Shown piece by piece: positions 1 through 10,740 of a stretch of 64,000 bases of DNA (the stretch's first letter is position 1; every line of letters begins with the position of its first letter). Source of the stretch: Phoma sp. XZ068. Its lineage: Eukaryota > Ascomycota > Dothideomycetes > Pleosporales > Didymellaceae. The notes beneath the pieces were generated by a model. That model worked only from the letters and a program-made list of their open reading frames with translations, made no database searches and was not told the origin of the DNA. The stretch is from NCBI GenBank assembly GCA_004835665.1, contig RBKR01000022.1:868001-932000 (forward strand), given 5' to 3'. The translations under genes and the position numbers were made by a program.

Positions 1-314
1 CAAGATCAGAGTAAGTCTCACCAAGGGTCACATTCACATTGTGAACCGATGATGCAGCGTGAATGTTCTGAGCCGTAATTTGATCGCCTCGCTGCAGGTA
101 GTCGCTAAGATTCGTGTCGAAGGTTGATTCGTCGAACGTGCCCTGCATTTGCTCGCTAGGGGAGCGGCCACGGGAAAAGGCATAACTGCATCGTGTTAAA
201 AAAAAAAACTCACGAGTCGTCCGCAGAGGAATTATGGTGGTAAAGGGGTGCGAATTGAGGCGATCGTGGAGAGTTTACTCGACCACATGCGGCGTTGAGC
301 GAAGTTCGAAGCAT
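1..314 (-). CDS. 5' part of an unidentified protein, possibly mitochondrial
   Basis: A minus-strand reading frame runs off the left edge. From an ATG at 314–312 it encodes a basic, Ser/Arg-containing N-terminus beginning MLRTSLNAACGR, which resembles a mitochondrial presequence. The frame then meets GTGAGT (from 213), a run of eleven T and ATGCAG (ending 186). Removing these 28 bases joins the frame exactly to an open frame that continues to base 1, with no stop over about 61 codons. A 28-bp intron would be extraordinarily short, so a miscounted T-run or an internal ATG at 148–146 are alternatives. I do not recognise the family, and the mitochondrial location is inferred only from composition. 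Confidence 0.4.
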
Positions 315-691
315 TGGAAAGGAGAATTCGGCAATCTTGGGGTTTGTTGAGATAGGATATGCTGCAAAGGCTGCTACGTCTGGAGGCTTCAATGATGGTA
401 TAAGGATTGCGGTCGGGAGAGTTGAGGAAAACGGGGTGGAGAAGGGAGAAAGCAGGTGTGCCTAAGTTTTGAAGAATACCGCTGAGGACTGAGCATAGGG
501 GTAGGCCACCTCTTCTGCAGCCTTGCGTCACAACCACTAAAGACTATCACAAAGCGCCCTGCCAAGATTGTCAGCAGGCATCAAGCTTCACACTAGTTGG
601 GGTCCCTAAAGGCTGATATACAACAGGATCTCCTGATGCATATCAGCCTCTGGTCCACACAGTTGCGTCAAAAACACCATAAAGAGGAAAA
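315..691. other. intergenic region between divergent genes
   Basis: This stretch separates the minus-strand gene at the left edge from the plus-strand zinc-finger/ankyrin gene, so it probably holds both promoters. Short open frames occur on both strands but show no recognisable protein signature. Confidence 0.5.
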
Positions 692-2687
692 ATGGCTATG
701 CACGAGGTTTTCTCCTGTAGACAATGTCCCAAATCATTCACGACTCGCGGCAGATTCAAGTGAGTTTTCCGAGCAGTCGCTCCCACTCTTTGGCTGTAGC
801 TGATCTGCTCCTGACGTATAGCCAACACCTGAAGACACATTCAAAGCCTTGGAAATGCGAGTCCTGCTCAAGAGGCTTTGGACTCCGCGCTGATCTCAAC
901 CGGCACATTAAATCGCGGCATCGCATCGGTCAACAACAATTCACTTGCGCCTATGAGGGATGCGATTTCCGGGCCATTCGCAAGGACTACATTGTAATGC
1001 ACGTCAAAAGAGATCACACGGTCCAAGCAAGAGAAGACTTCAATCAAGAGATGTCCCCAGACGGTGTACACGGACAAGCCTCAAAAACAAGGACCGCGCT
1101 ACCATCGGTCGAGCCTGCCTCACCGACTGCTCCGAACTGGGTATTACTCATGCAGGCTGCAAGCAACGGCAACATAGCCTTTCTTGTCACCTTGCTGCGG
1201 TCAGGTTGCGACGTGAACTTGAGAGCCGATGACGGTAGTACCGCTCTGCACTGCGCCGCTCGAGCAAGACAGACTGATGTTCTTCAACTGCTTATTGAAG
1301 AAGGTGCTCACCTTAATTTAGAGAACCTTCGGGGAAGATCACCAGTCTTTGAGGCAGTCATTGGTGGTTCCCTAGAATGCGTACAGTTACTCTTACGGGC
1401 TGGGGCTAGCATGCCCAGCTTATCACAGGTATACCAGACAGGATTGAATTTCGTGGATCATGTAGTCCGACTGAGTGATTTGGACCTTTTCCTAACTATT
1501 CTAAATGTGACCTCTAAGGAGTATCATCATGGCGCACGTTGCTTCATAGCTTATCTTTTTGCTGTAGCAGCGGCAAAAAATGGTGAGATTGGAATACTCC
1601 AATCTCTACTCGAGTCACACACAGAGGTTTCGGAGATCCTCGCCGGTGGGGAGCCGGCAATAGAGCTTGGCCACTTCAGTCTGCTGTCCGGTTCGGACAA
1701 ACAGCAGCCGTGAAACTACTGCTGACGCCATTGGCTACGTACAAAGGCCCGCACCAGAGGACTGATTATAGTAACTTATTGAACATTGCGGCAAGGAAAG
1801 GCTTTGGGGCCGTCTGCAAAGTTCTCGTCGATCATGGAGCTCTGCCAGGACTGAACCTCAAACGCGCTCTTACGTACGCAGCGACACATGGGCAGCTATC
1901 GACCTTTAAAATACTTCTAGCGTCTTGTAACATTGACCGGATGCAATCAGTCGGCGGCTTAAAGGAAGTACTGCTTGAAGCTCTCTGGAACAACAAGCTC
2001 GACGTAGTTGGCTTCCTGCTTAAGTGGGAAGCTCAGCACTATCAAGCGGAAGGAAAGGATTTCGAAGCTTTTTCATCAGTAGAGGTTGTAAAAAGTATAC
2101 TCCAGAAAGGAATGATTGTCCTCAAGAGCAGAGGTGATGATCGGAAGTCTCGCGAAAGGTCGTTACTGTACAATGCAGCCGAAAGTGGCGACCTACAACT
2201 GACCGAGTTTCTGGTTCAACACGAGGACTTTGATATCAAAGAGATGCACGAAACCTTCGTATGGAGGTATTGGTTGGGCCTAGAGACGGCCCTAGGTGCC
2301 GCTCAAAGAAACGGCCATACCGAAGTCGCCAATCTCCTAATCGCCAACGGAATGGTCGAACGCAAAAAAATTCCGAATCCGCCGCCGCTTCCCAGCCAAA
2401 ATCCATCAGATCGTCCTTCCTCAGAGTTGCAGAGCGATTGCAGAATGCATAGGTTTGGTTCTGCACCAAATTTCAATGCGAGAGGACCGTTACCAACCAC
2501 ACACAGGGATGTGCTAGAGACAAGACTTGGAGATCAGACGAACGCCTTTGATCTTCAAGAGTCTGATGGCTCCCAAAACGACTCAGACCTGGAAGAACAC
2601 CCATACTTTTACATGCATGAGTCCATGGGCATGCACAGTCTGTCGGAAGACGGCTCCTCTACCGAAATGGTAGACGTCAGAGTTTGA
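692..2687 (+). CDS. C2H2 zinc-finger protein with ankyrin repeats
   Basis: The start is the ATG at 692. A 62-bp intron (760–821, with a CTGAC branch site) splits the first finger; splicing restores CRQCPKSFTTRGRFNQHLKTH. Two more fingers follow: one with CESC and HIKSRH, and one with CAYEGC and HVKRDH. After a linker come ankyrin-like units, for example GSTALHCAARARQTDVLQLL. The frame changes near 1627–1680. A 53-bp intron (1627–1679, weak donor GTTTCG, acceptor TTCAG) restores it and gives a 626-residue protein. A single-base loss near 1668 would explain the shift equally well. The second half continues with ankyrin-like helices and a polar, acidic tail ending at 2687. Fingers at the N-terminus suggest nucleic-acid binding and the ankyrin array suggests a protein partner; neither can be named. 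The family is not characterised to my knowledge. Confidence 0.72.
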
Positions 2688-3426
2688 AATGGTGGAAAAC
2701 GGCACACAAAATTTACGGGTACGGTCTTTACAGACAGTTGCTGGATACTTTTCTTCTATAATTCCTAAACTGACACAACCACCGACGAATTGAATGATTT
2801 TCATGTTTTTCCTATTTCACTTCTTTGCCTACTCAAGCGTCAAGTAAATGACTAGACACACATCTGCGCGCCCAAAGAGGCAGAATCAATTTCATACTTC
2901 CCAAGGGTTCTACACACTCCTTCACGCCCAAAGAACCATACATGCTTAACTGCAAAATACTCATACTCATCCTACCACTCCCACTCCAAACACACCAGCA
3001 ACGAAACCATGCCAAGATGTACACATACACCATCCGTCTCGCGTCAAATCCACAGAACAGCCACCACTTTCCAATAATTATTCTTCTCAATTCTCTTTCC
3101 AACTTTCAAGTTCTCTCTCCAATCCTCAAAACCCGAATACCGGACACCAGACACACAGTTTCGTACGCGCGCCTCAGTGCCAGGTACTGACAAGCAGCGA
3201 TTAGCAAGACATCACATGCACAACTGATAGTTTTATGTAGGCAAATGAGACATAACACAACAGACACAGAAACACAGACACACACAGACACAGGATATTG
3301 GGATGAGAGTGAGGTGCTAGATTTGCACGTGCGGTGGGATCATCTAACGCTCTCTAGCAACCCCTACTCCCTCTACTTCTATTCTCCACCTCACACATCA
3401 ACCCGCCAGCACGACACCACATGCAT
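2688..3426. other. intergenic region between convergent genes
   Basis: This stretch holds the 3' flanks of the zinc-finger/ankyrin gene and of SRP68. It is rich in short CA/ACAC tracts (about 3245–3295). No convincing coding region is seen. Confidence 0.5.
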
Positions 3427-5426
3427 CTACCGCCCAAAGCTAAACCAACCCTTCTTAACCGCCGGTCTCTCCTCCTTCTTTTCCTCCACCTCCTGCACCT
3501 TCTCCTCCGCCGGCTGTTGCACCTCCGCTTTTCTCCCAGGATACTCCACATAATTCCACGCGACATCCAAAAACAGCGGCTTCACCGGCACAGGCTTAAG
3601 TTTCGGCGGCCACGTAACCAGATTCTTCAGATCCACTGTGCCAGACGCTGGGTACTCATTCAGCCTTTCCACGACGGGCGCGGCGTTGGCGGGCACAGGC
3701 TTTGATGTACCCGCGGAGAGCTGGGTTAGGGCTACGAGGCCGCGGTAGTGGGAGTTTAGGTTTGAGAGGGTGTTTTTGAGTGTCGAGGCCTGGGTTTCTG
3801 AGACGGCGAGTTTGGTTGCGGAGGAGGAGGGGGTGGAGGTTCCTGCGGGTGTTGCGTGCGAGGAGAGGGTCAGAGCGCGGCTGCAGAGGGCGAGGGCTTG
3901 TTTGGGGGCTGCGACGAAGGCGTGAGAGTGGGAGAGGTTGAGACACTTGAGGGCTTGGAAGTAGGCGCGCTGGCTGTCGAGTTCGGCGATGAAGCCGGTG
4001 TCGCGGGCGGCGCCGCGGAGATCCTTGATTGAGTCGATGCTCTGCAGGATTGCATCGTACAGGGCGACGCGCTCGCGTAGGCGGGCGAGCTTGCGACCTG
4101 TTGGCTCCTCGCGCTCGGCCCACTCCTTTCCGTCCTTGCGCGGCCGTCTTGGTTTCTGGGGTGGGTTTGGTGCGAAGGTGAGGCCATCGTCAGCGCCGAT
4201 GAGGACTCTGTTCCTGCCAATGCGCCACGAGATGAGGTCGTAGTTCACGGCAAGGTTGGTGACGCGGAGATCCTGCATGCGGGCATCTCCCTCGTCGACG
4301 CCCTCCTTTTCCAGCTCCTCGATCGCTCTGCGTGTAGCGTCTACGGCGTCCTGGCTTGCGATGAGGATGTCGTCGTATGCGTTGGCGCGGTCTTTGGGGG
4401 AGGACGAGGCGCTGGACTGGAGGTTGCTGGACGCAGCTTCTATGGAGACCAGGGCCTGGCCAATGGCCGCGTCGACAATGTTGGCGGTGCGGCCGCGCCA
4501 GGTGATCTGGGAGCCTGAGATGTTAGTCGTGAAGTAGATGTTGTTCGAGTGAGCTTACTTGATGCAGTCGCTTCCTCCTCCTGCAGCGCGGTTGCGTCGA
4601 TCTTCTGAACAGCCTTGACCAGCTGCTCGTCGTTGTTGGGGAAGTACTTCTTCGCCACAGCCGGCACACCGACAGTGCGGGGGATGCGGTTCTGGTATGC
4701 GGCATAGCGAATGCTGGGGTCGATGGTGCCGGTGAGGACGTCCTTGAACAGGTCCTTCTTGGTGGCCTTGTACAGAGCGCTGTAGAGAACGCGGGCCGCA
4801 GCGAAGTTGGTGAGACAGGCGTCCCAGCGCTGGGGCGATGCACCCTTGGCCTTGATGCCCTCGGCCTGCTTCTCAAAGTCCTGCGCACCAGCAAGAGCAT
4901 ACACATATGCCTTGGCCTCGGCCTGCTTCTCAAAGTCCTGCGCACCAGCAAGAGCATACACATATGCCTTGGCCTCGAGCACGTCTGTCTCGGTTGCGCC
5001 GCTGGCCGAGTCTGAAACCAGCGTGACGACCTCCTTGGCGCTCTGGACGGCCTTGTGCAGGCGCGAGATGATGTGCTGGCGGGTGGAGCCGGTGATGTTC
5101 TTGTCGGCATTGTCCTCCGAGTGGAGGGCCTTCATGGCCATGGCGTGCGCCCATGCCCGCTCCGAGGTGAGGAGCAGCAGGTGGAGGAACCTGTACTGTC
5201 AGCCAATGCCGTCGCACGTCCACCGCTGTACACACTCAATGTTGGTCGCAATATCTCCGGCCGTCACGGGGGCCTTTGCTGCATATTTGGCGTTTTTGGG
5301 CGTGGCCCGCCCCAGCTTCTTCTGCACGATGCGCAGGCGGCGGGTCAATTGGGCGCGGTAGGTGCTGTAGTCGCCCAGCAGGAAGGCGGCCTCGCGGTAC
5401 TCGACGACAAACTTTGTGATATCCAT
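3427..5426 (-). CDS. SRP68: signal recognition particle subunit SRP68
   Basis: SRP68 binds SRP RNA and, with SRP72, forms the part of the particle that targets nascent secretory chains to the ER. The start is the ATG at 5426–5424. Introns are 5191–5235 (45 bp) and 4515–4558 (44 bp), giving 636 residues, close to the usual fungal size. The N-terminus (MDITKFVVEYREAAFLLGDY) and the following helix-rich segment with HLLLLTSERAWAHAM match the SRP68 RNA-binding domain. The C-terminal third, with NYDLISWRIGRNRVLIG, matches the later conserved block. The protein ends in a basic/aromatic tail (KKGWFSFGR). The N-terminal half contains an exact 19-residue tandem duplication (see the repeat at 4861–4974), which I would not expect in a conserved SRP68. 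The gene lies back to back with the PPR gene at 5822. Confidence 0.93.
4861..4974. repeat. perfect 57-bp tandem duplication inside SRP68
   Basis: Bases 4861–4917 and 4918–4974 are identical over 57 bp. The unit is a multiple of three and encodes, on the minus strand, the 19 residues AKAYVYALAGAQDFEKQAE twice in a row. The frame is preserved. Complete identity, including third codon positions, indicates a recent event or an assembly artefact. Confidence 0.95.
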
Positions 5427-5821
5427 GGCGGCCGTGCAGTGCTGAAGCTGGCCGCAGTGTGGGGTAGCAGCGTCGCGGTGTCGACACGGAGAATGACTAA
5501 GCCAGCGATCGCTGGAAAGTTCATGTCCAAAGTCGCCTGACAGCGCGTTCCAGAAATTTGATGCAGAGGTCATCGATATCCGCACGCGCCATTGCCACAC
5601 CGCCGCGCCCTCCCCGTCTTTCCTTTGCCGTGCACGACGCTCCTTTCTTTGGTGTTTGCATTGCTGGAGTTTTGTCTGGTTCTCTGCCACAGCCATCTCA
5701 CTGCCTTTCCACGCCGCATACCTAGCATCCCAGCTATCAGACTGCCTCACCCTCAACCACGGACCCTCGGCACAACGTTCGGTGCATACCGCTGCGCTGC
5801 CTGCACCAACGAAATCAGGTG
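5427..5821. promoter_or_regulatory. shared upstream region of SRP68 and the PPR gene
   Basis: These 395 bp separate two divergent start codons, so both promoters must lie here or overlap it. Pyrimidine-rich stretches are present near 5600–5720. No specific operator could be assigned. Confidence 0.45.
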
Positions 5822-8800
5822 ATGCTTGAGCGCGCCTCGTCATGCCTTGAATCCGGCGGACGCCAGCTCTTTCGTGCTCCCAACCCATGTCTGCGCAGCC
5901 GCCGCAAGCTGTCGACCACCTTCTGGCACCACGGTGCAAGCGACCTGAGCCTGCCGTTATGGTGGGCCATCAACCCCACATACAACGGCGACGCCAATCA
6001 GTCGGCCACGAGCAGCAATGACGCTGCGCCGCTGGACTTTTTGTATCCCGAGCGAACCCTTGCGTTGTTGAGGAAGCTCTCTGTGCGGAGTGACGCTGCG
6101 CCAGAAGCAAGACGCCAGCAGCTGCAGCGATGCAGCATTCGCAGCTATGCCACGTCCCGGCGTGCGGACCATGGAGTGGGGCTGGCTGGGTTGGGGGCTG
6201 AAGAAGTGGACGACGCAGTGGACGCTGCCGAAGTAAAGGAAGCGAAACGAGAGATGAACGAGCGCTTGATGGCATCGTCTGCGCAAGACTCCCTGGCAGA
6301 GCTGTTACGCAGAAAGGAACCAGAAAAACAAGAGCTGGCGTGGCAACTCTACAACGCGCTCCCTAACCAAGCAGCCGCCAGTGTTGCTGATCTGCTTCTG
6401 CCTCTACTCGAATACCTCACCGCAGACAATCAGCCAGCAGTGCCAACACGCATCATCAGACTGTTCAATCAGCTCCCGGGCCCAGCTCGCACGGCTTCGT
6501 CATACCGCGCCGTCATCGTAGCGCATGTTGCACTCCGACAAATTGGGCCAGCCATTAATCTGCATCGCACTGCTGCTAAAGGGGGGAGATTCGTGGAGAG
6601 CGAGCACCACGTCCCGGATATTGGAACAGACGTCATCCTTCGCCGGCTGGTGGCTGACGAACAATGGGACCTTGCCCTTGGCGTGTACTCCACGTATGTC
6701 TCTGAGCACCGGTTCAGTATAAATCGCCAAAGAACGACATACCGAATCCGGTGGGGGCAGGCTAACTTGCCAGAGATTTGGGCCGGGGCTGCTCAACTGC
6801 CCGAAATCAAGGAGCACGTACGGTCCCTCCTTGTGTACACTCGCCAGCACAAGGAGGAGCACATATCGACACCCAAGAAGAAGATGATCTTTTACACGTT
6901 CATCCAGAGCTTCCTGCCTCATGTCATGGATAGGCTTCTGCATGTGCGCAAGCCGAACGAGGACGAGATTTGGGATTGGTTCACCACGCTCTTCGACGAC
7001 CTCCACGCCCAGAACATACCCGTCGACGCCAGCTACGATCACGCCATCAGCACGATGCTCAGGCTCGATCGCTACCGAAAGTACACGAACCAGCGGAAGA
7101 TCTATCTCGAGCTGTACCGCAGATATCGACAGTGGTACATGTACGATCGCGTGGAAGATCCCGACTTCAAGACACCGCCGCCTCAGGTGCCTATGTTGTC
7201 CTTGGTGCTTAGCAACCATGGAACCCACGGTAGTCTGCACCGTGTCAACGACATTGTGCAGGACATTCGCACCTTCTACCCTGGAAAGCCGCTTCCGCCC
7301 AACGTCTTGGGCGCGTTGTTGTTGATTTACGCCGAGCACGGTGATGTTGTGCGAGTAAATGAATATTTTGACGAGTACCACAAAAGCATGGGCAAGGTAG
7401 ATCTCAAGCAAGCCAATAGTCTCCTGTTTGTCCAAGCTCGACGCGCCGATGTTCCTGGAGCGCTGGAAGCGTTTCGCCGCATCCGCGAGGACCTCGGTTT
7501 CACGCCCGACGTGCAGATGTGGAATATCCTCCTTCTTACCTACGTGCGTTCCGACGACCTCGATGGTGCTCTTGAAACCTTCAACAATGCCTTGGATATT
7601 GGTATGATACCGACTGTATACACATTTGGGCCGATGCTCGACATGTGTGCAAACAGGGGAGACATCGAAGCGTTCGAAGCGCTGTATTCCCGGGCGAAGT
7701 CGATGGGGATTGCACTGGACAATGACGTTCGAGCCCGGTCAGGCTATGTTCAGGCTTTCCTCAACGCCGACGACGTAGAGAGTGCAGAGGAGATTGCCCA
7801 GGGTATGCTGAAGCAGTGGCAGGCTGGAGCTCTGACCGGACACCCGCTCACGCACACGTGGAACATTATGATCCAGTACTACGCTCTGAGAGGAGACGTT
7901 GCCAACAGCAGAAGACTCTACCGCGAGATGACCGACAACAAAATCCCTCTAGATAACATCACCTTTGCCAGTCTGATGCGATCTCTGATTGAAATCAACC
8001 AGACCAACGCCGCGTACAAGGTCCTCAGAAAGACTCTACCAGCCAACAAAATGCGGGTAGAGGCCATCCACTACGCGATCGTCATGACTGGGTTCCTGAA
8101 AGAAGGCCAATACGATTTGGCCTTGGAGACGTACGAGCGCATGGTTGAGCGAAACGTCACACAGACAATAAGTTCTCGCCAGGCATCCATCAACACGATC
8201 GGTATGTCCGAGTTGGTGAGGTTGCTGCAGTTCAAGAACCAAAAACCCCGACAACGTCTGCAGCACGTCGAACAGCTTCTCCGCGACATGCTGACAGAGG
8301 GCGACGTTGGGAAAGACATTGCGCATCGCCAACCAAACCACAACCGCTATATCGATACCCACACCCAATCCGCCGTCCCGGCTTCCTACTATGGTCTTCT
8401 CATCACGCTCTACAACACCCGCGGCGCCTACGCGATATGTAAAAAGCTCTTCGCCAAGGCGGAAGCCACCATGGCGCCTACTGACTTTGACGCTCCCACT
8501 ACCTTCCTCACCGCCATCATGGAGGCCCATCACCGTGCCGGGGAGTGGGACGAAGTCGCGAAATGCTGGAAGCTGATCCGCGAATCTTCCACCAAGCTGA
8601 TCAAGACCTTCCACCAGACCATGAACCCCGCTCCAGACCCACCAGAGTCCCCCTCCCTCACCGACGGCACCGTAATCCAGCGCTTCGAAGAGTCCCGCAT
8701 CGCGCTCAACCGCCGCCAAGTCATCGTAAAAGCAACCCGCATTTACATCCGCTCCCTCATCAACCGCCGCAAAAACACACCACCCGACCGCACCCTCCTC

Positions 8801-9271
8801 CTCCAAGCCCAACTCACAATCCGCGACCTCCTCGTCAACGGCTTCGTAGTCGACAACTTCACCTGGAACGAATTCATCGTCGCCCTCGCCCACAACAACC
8901 AACTCGTCTCCGCCTTCTCCATCGCAGAAACATACCTCATGTCGCGCTTCCCCGGGTGGCGCAACCTCACACCCTTCTACATCCGGCACGACAAGCGCGG
9001 ATACCAGTGGATGGAGCTGCGCCACTACGATATCAAGCGCAACAGCGTGCTACCGCGGTACAAGACGCTGGTGGTCCTGGCCAAGGCTTTGGCGGATGTC
9101 AAGGAGGATGAGCGCGCGGGCGTCGGGTATGTGGAACGCGAGGCGAAGTGGGCGCGGGAGATTCTGGAGGAGAAAGCGCCGAGTGTGTGTCGTGCGGTTG
9201 AGACGATGCCGCGGACGAGTGATGCATTGCAGGAGAAGTATTTTGGGGATGCGAGCGGGGAGGGGTATTAA
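5822..9271 (+). CDS. cya5: Cya5-like mitochondrial pentatricopeptide-repeat protein
   Basis: A single uninterrupted frame encodes 1149 residues from the ATG at 5822; the frame is open just upstream but has no earlier ATG. The N-terminus (MLERASSCLESGGRQLFR) and the downstream segment FWHHGASDLSLPLWW resemble the start of fungal proteins annotated as translation regulator Cya5. The central part has several 35-residue PPR-like units, for example DVQMWNILLLTYVRSDDLDG, TVYTFGPMLDMCANRGDIEA and HTWNIMIQYYALRGDVANS. In Neurospora and yeast, related PPR proteins act in mitochondria and promote expression of the COX1 message. That role is inferred here from family resemblance. Long antisense open frames within this gene are composition artefacts. 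Confidence 0.85.
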   Translation: MLERASSCLESGGRQLFRAPNPCLRSRRKLSTTFWHHGASDLSLPLWWAINPTYNGDANQSATSSNDAAPLDFLYPERTLALLRKLSVRSDAAPEARRQQLQRCSIRSYATSRRADHGVGLAGLGAEEVDDAVDAAEVKEAKREMNERLMASSAQDSLAELLRRKEPEKQELAWQLYNALPNQAAASVADLLLPLLEYLTADNQPAVPTRIIRLFNQLPGPARTASSYRAVIVAHVALRQIGPAINLHRTAAKGGRFVESEHHVPDIGTDVILRRLVADEQWDLALGVYSTYVSEHRFSINRQRTTYRIRWGQANLPEIWAGAAQLPEIKEHVRSLLVYTRQHKEEHISTPKKKMIFYTFIQSFLPHVMDRLLHVRKPNEDEIWDWFTTLFDDLHAQNIPVDASYDHAISTMLRLDRYRKYTNQRKIYLELYRRYRQWYMYDRVEDPDFKTPPPQVPMLSLVLSNHGTHGSLHRVNDIVQDIRTFYPGKPLPPNVLGALLLIYAEHGDVVRVNEYFDEYHKSMGKVDLKQANSLLFVQARRADVPGALEAFRRIREDLGFTPDVQMWNILLLTYVRSDDLDGALETFNNALDIGMIPTVYTFGPMLDMCANRGDIEAFEALYSRAKSMGIALDNDVRARSGYVQAFLNADDVESAEEIAQGMLKQWQAGALTGHPLTHTWNIMIQYYALRGDVANSRRLYREMTDNKIPLDNITFASLMRSLIEINQTNAAYKVLRKTLPANKMRVEAIHYAIVMTGFLKEGQYDLALETYERMVERNVTQTISSRQASINTIGMSELVRLLQFKNQKPRQRLQHVEQLLRDMLTEGDVGKDIAHRQPNHNRYIDTHTQSAVPASYYGLLITLYNTRGAYAICKKLFAKAEATMAPTDFDAPTTFLTAIMEAHHRAGEWDEVAKCWKLIRESSTKLIKTFHQTMNPAPDPPESPSLTDGTVIQRFEESRIALNRRQVIVKATRIYIRSLINRRKNTPPDRTLLLQAQLTIRDLLVNGFVVDNFTWNEFIVALAHNNQLVSAFSIAETYLMSRFPGWRNLTPFYIRHDKRGYQWMELRHYDIKRNSVLPRYKTLVVLAKALADVKEDERAGVGYVEREAKWAREILEEKAPSVCRAVETMPRTSDALQEKYFGDASGEGY

Positions 9272-10740
9272 TTAGGATTTGAATTGCTGTGTTGTATGAT
9301 ATGTATGCTAGGTGAAGGGAGATGAACGGTAGTGTAATACTAGTTGAGGTGAGGGAGATGTGTATATATGTAAATCTAGTTGTATGTCACACTGTAGAAG
9401 CGTGGTCTCGTCTTGTATTAGCAATGTTGCGAATAACCAAGGCAGAGATGTATATTCTACACTAGATGCAATAATGTTAGTATTAGTATTGGTATTGACA
9501 TCGACACTGAGTAATCATAGACACAGTATAAATATAGTAGTATTTACTCCTAGGTAGTACTGTATTATAATACACCACATCGCGATACTTATTGCTATTA
9601 ATTGAATACGAATAGCCGCATAAACATATCCTTTAGATATAAATCTAACTCAACACAGTTCAGTCTAGTCTAGTCCAGTATAGCGCTTGTTATACACCCA
9701 GCCTCTACAACATCTATCTATCTATCTATCTATCTACCACAAGCAACTCCTTTCTACATCCCACCATACACATTTAAAAACAAAGACTAAATCTCCATCC
9801 TAATCTCCTTCCCTCTCTGCCCTACACAAACCTATTCCTTATAATAATCAACTAAGCCTTAGAAACACTGGGTTGAGAAACCATGGATTTATTTCTAGTG
9901 TAGTTAGTATAACGTAGCATATAAGAAACTTATAAGGTTGATATTGAACTCTCTAGGTACAGTTTAGTTAAAGATGTCTTGCTTCTAGGTATAATAGCGG
10001 GACGGTTACGGGATTTATAGTATGTATTTGTGTGTATATATTTCCGTCGCTGGCTGCTTTGACGCCGAGGACGAGGTCATAGGCACGAAGTGTAGTCTTA
10101 TTGACGAGTTTGACGGTCGCTTTGCCGTGCATTTCATTTGTGGCTGACGAGGACGAAGATGTTTACGATGTTGTACTTAGAAAGTGAAATCGCATATCTA
10201 CTTGAGACGCAGCGTACATATCACTCCATATATCACATCACGTTCAACTTCAAAGACACAAAAATTCAATCATGCACTCATCTCATCAATTCATCCCCCC
10301 CTCCATCCCACCTCCAAAACACTAACTTTTAGATAACCAACCAACCGAGCCCCCACTAATGCGCCCACCCCCCTCACCACGCCTACGACTACGCCATCAT
10401 CACCGACCTTTCACCCTGGTATCAAACGCGAAAAAGGCTCCAAAAAAAGCATTACTACATACAGAATCCCGCGCGAGGCGGACAGAAGAAGAAGAGAGGA
10501 AGTGGTATTCAGACATTACGGGGTCATCATGACCCAGGGAGGTTTTCTCGGGGGGCGCCGACACGGAGGACGCAGGGGGTTTGTCGTTACGGCGAGGCGC
10601 ATTATGTTGTGTTATGTTATGGGGGTTTGGAGAATGTGGGGTGCTACCGGCGCAGGGGTATGACGGGACCGAGCAAAGGCAAATAGGATAGGCAGTCGTT
10701 ATGGGGCCGAGGTGGCGTTGGCGTTGGCGTGATGGGGATG
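9272..10740. other. intergenic region, AT-rich in its first half
   Basis: The left part (about 9272–10020) is AT-rich and contains a tetranucleotide microsatellite. The right part (10340–10740) is GC-richer and is probably 3' untranslated sequence of the GATA factor gene. No coding region is supported. Confidence 0.5.
9712..9736. repeat. (ATCT)n microsatellite
   Basis: About six uninterrupted copies of ATCT, inside AT-rich intergenic DNA. Confidence 0.9.

Noticed and set aside
6500..9025. Two antisense frames of more than 300 codons inside the PPR gene
   Set aside because: They lie wholly within a conserved coding exon and show no recognisable domain.
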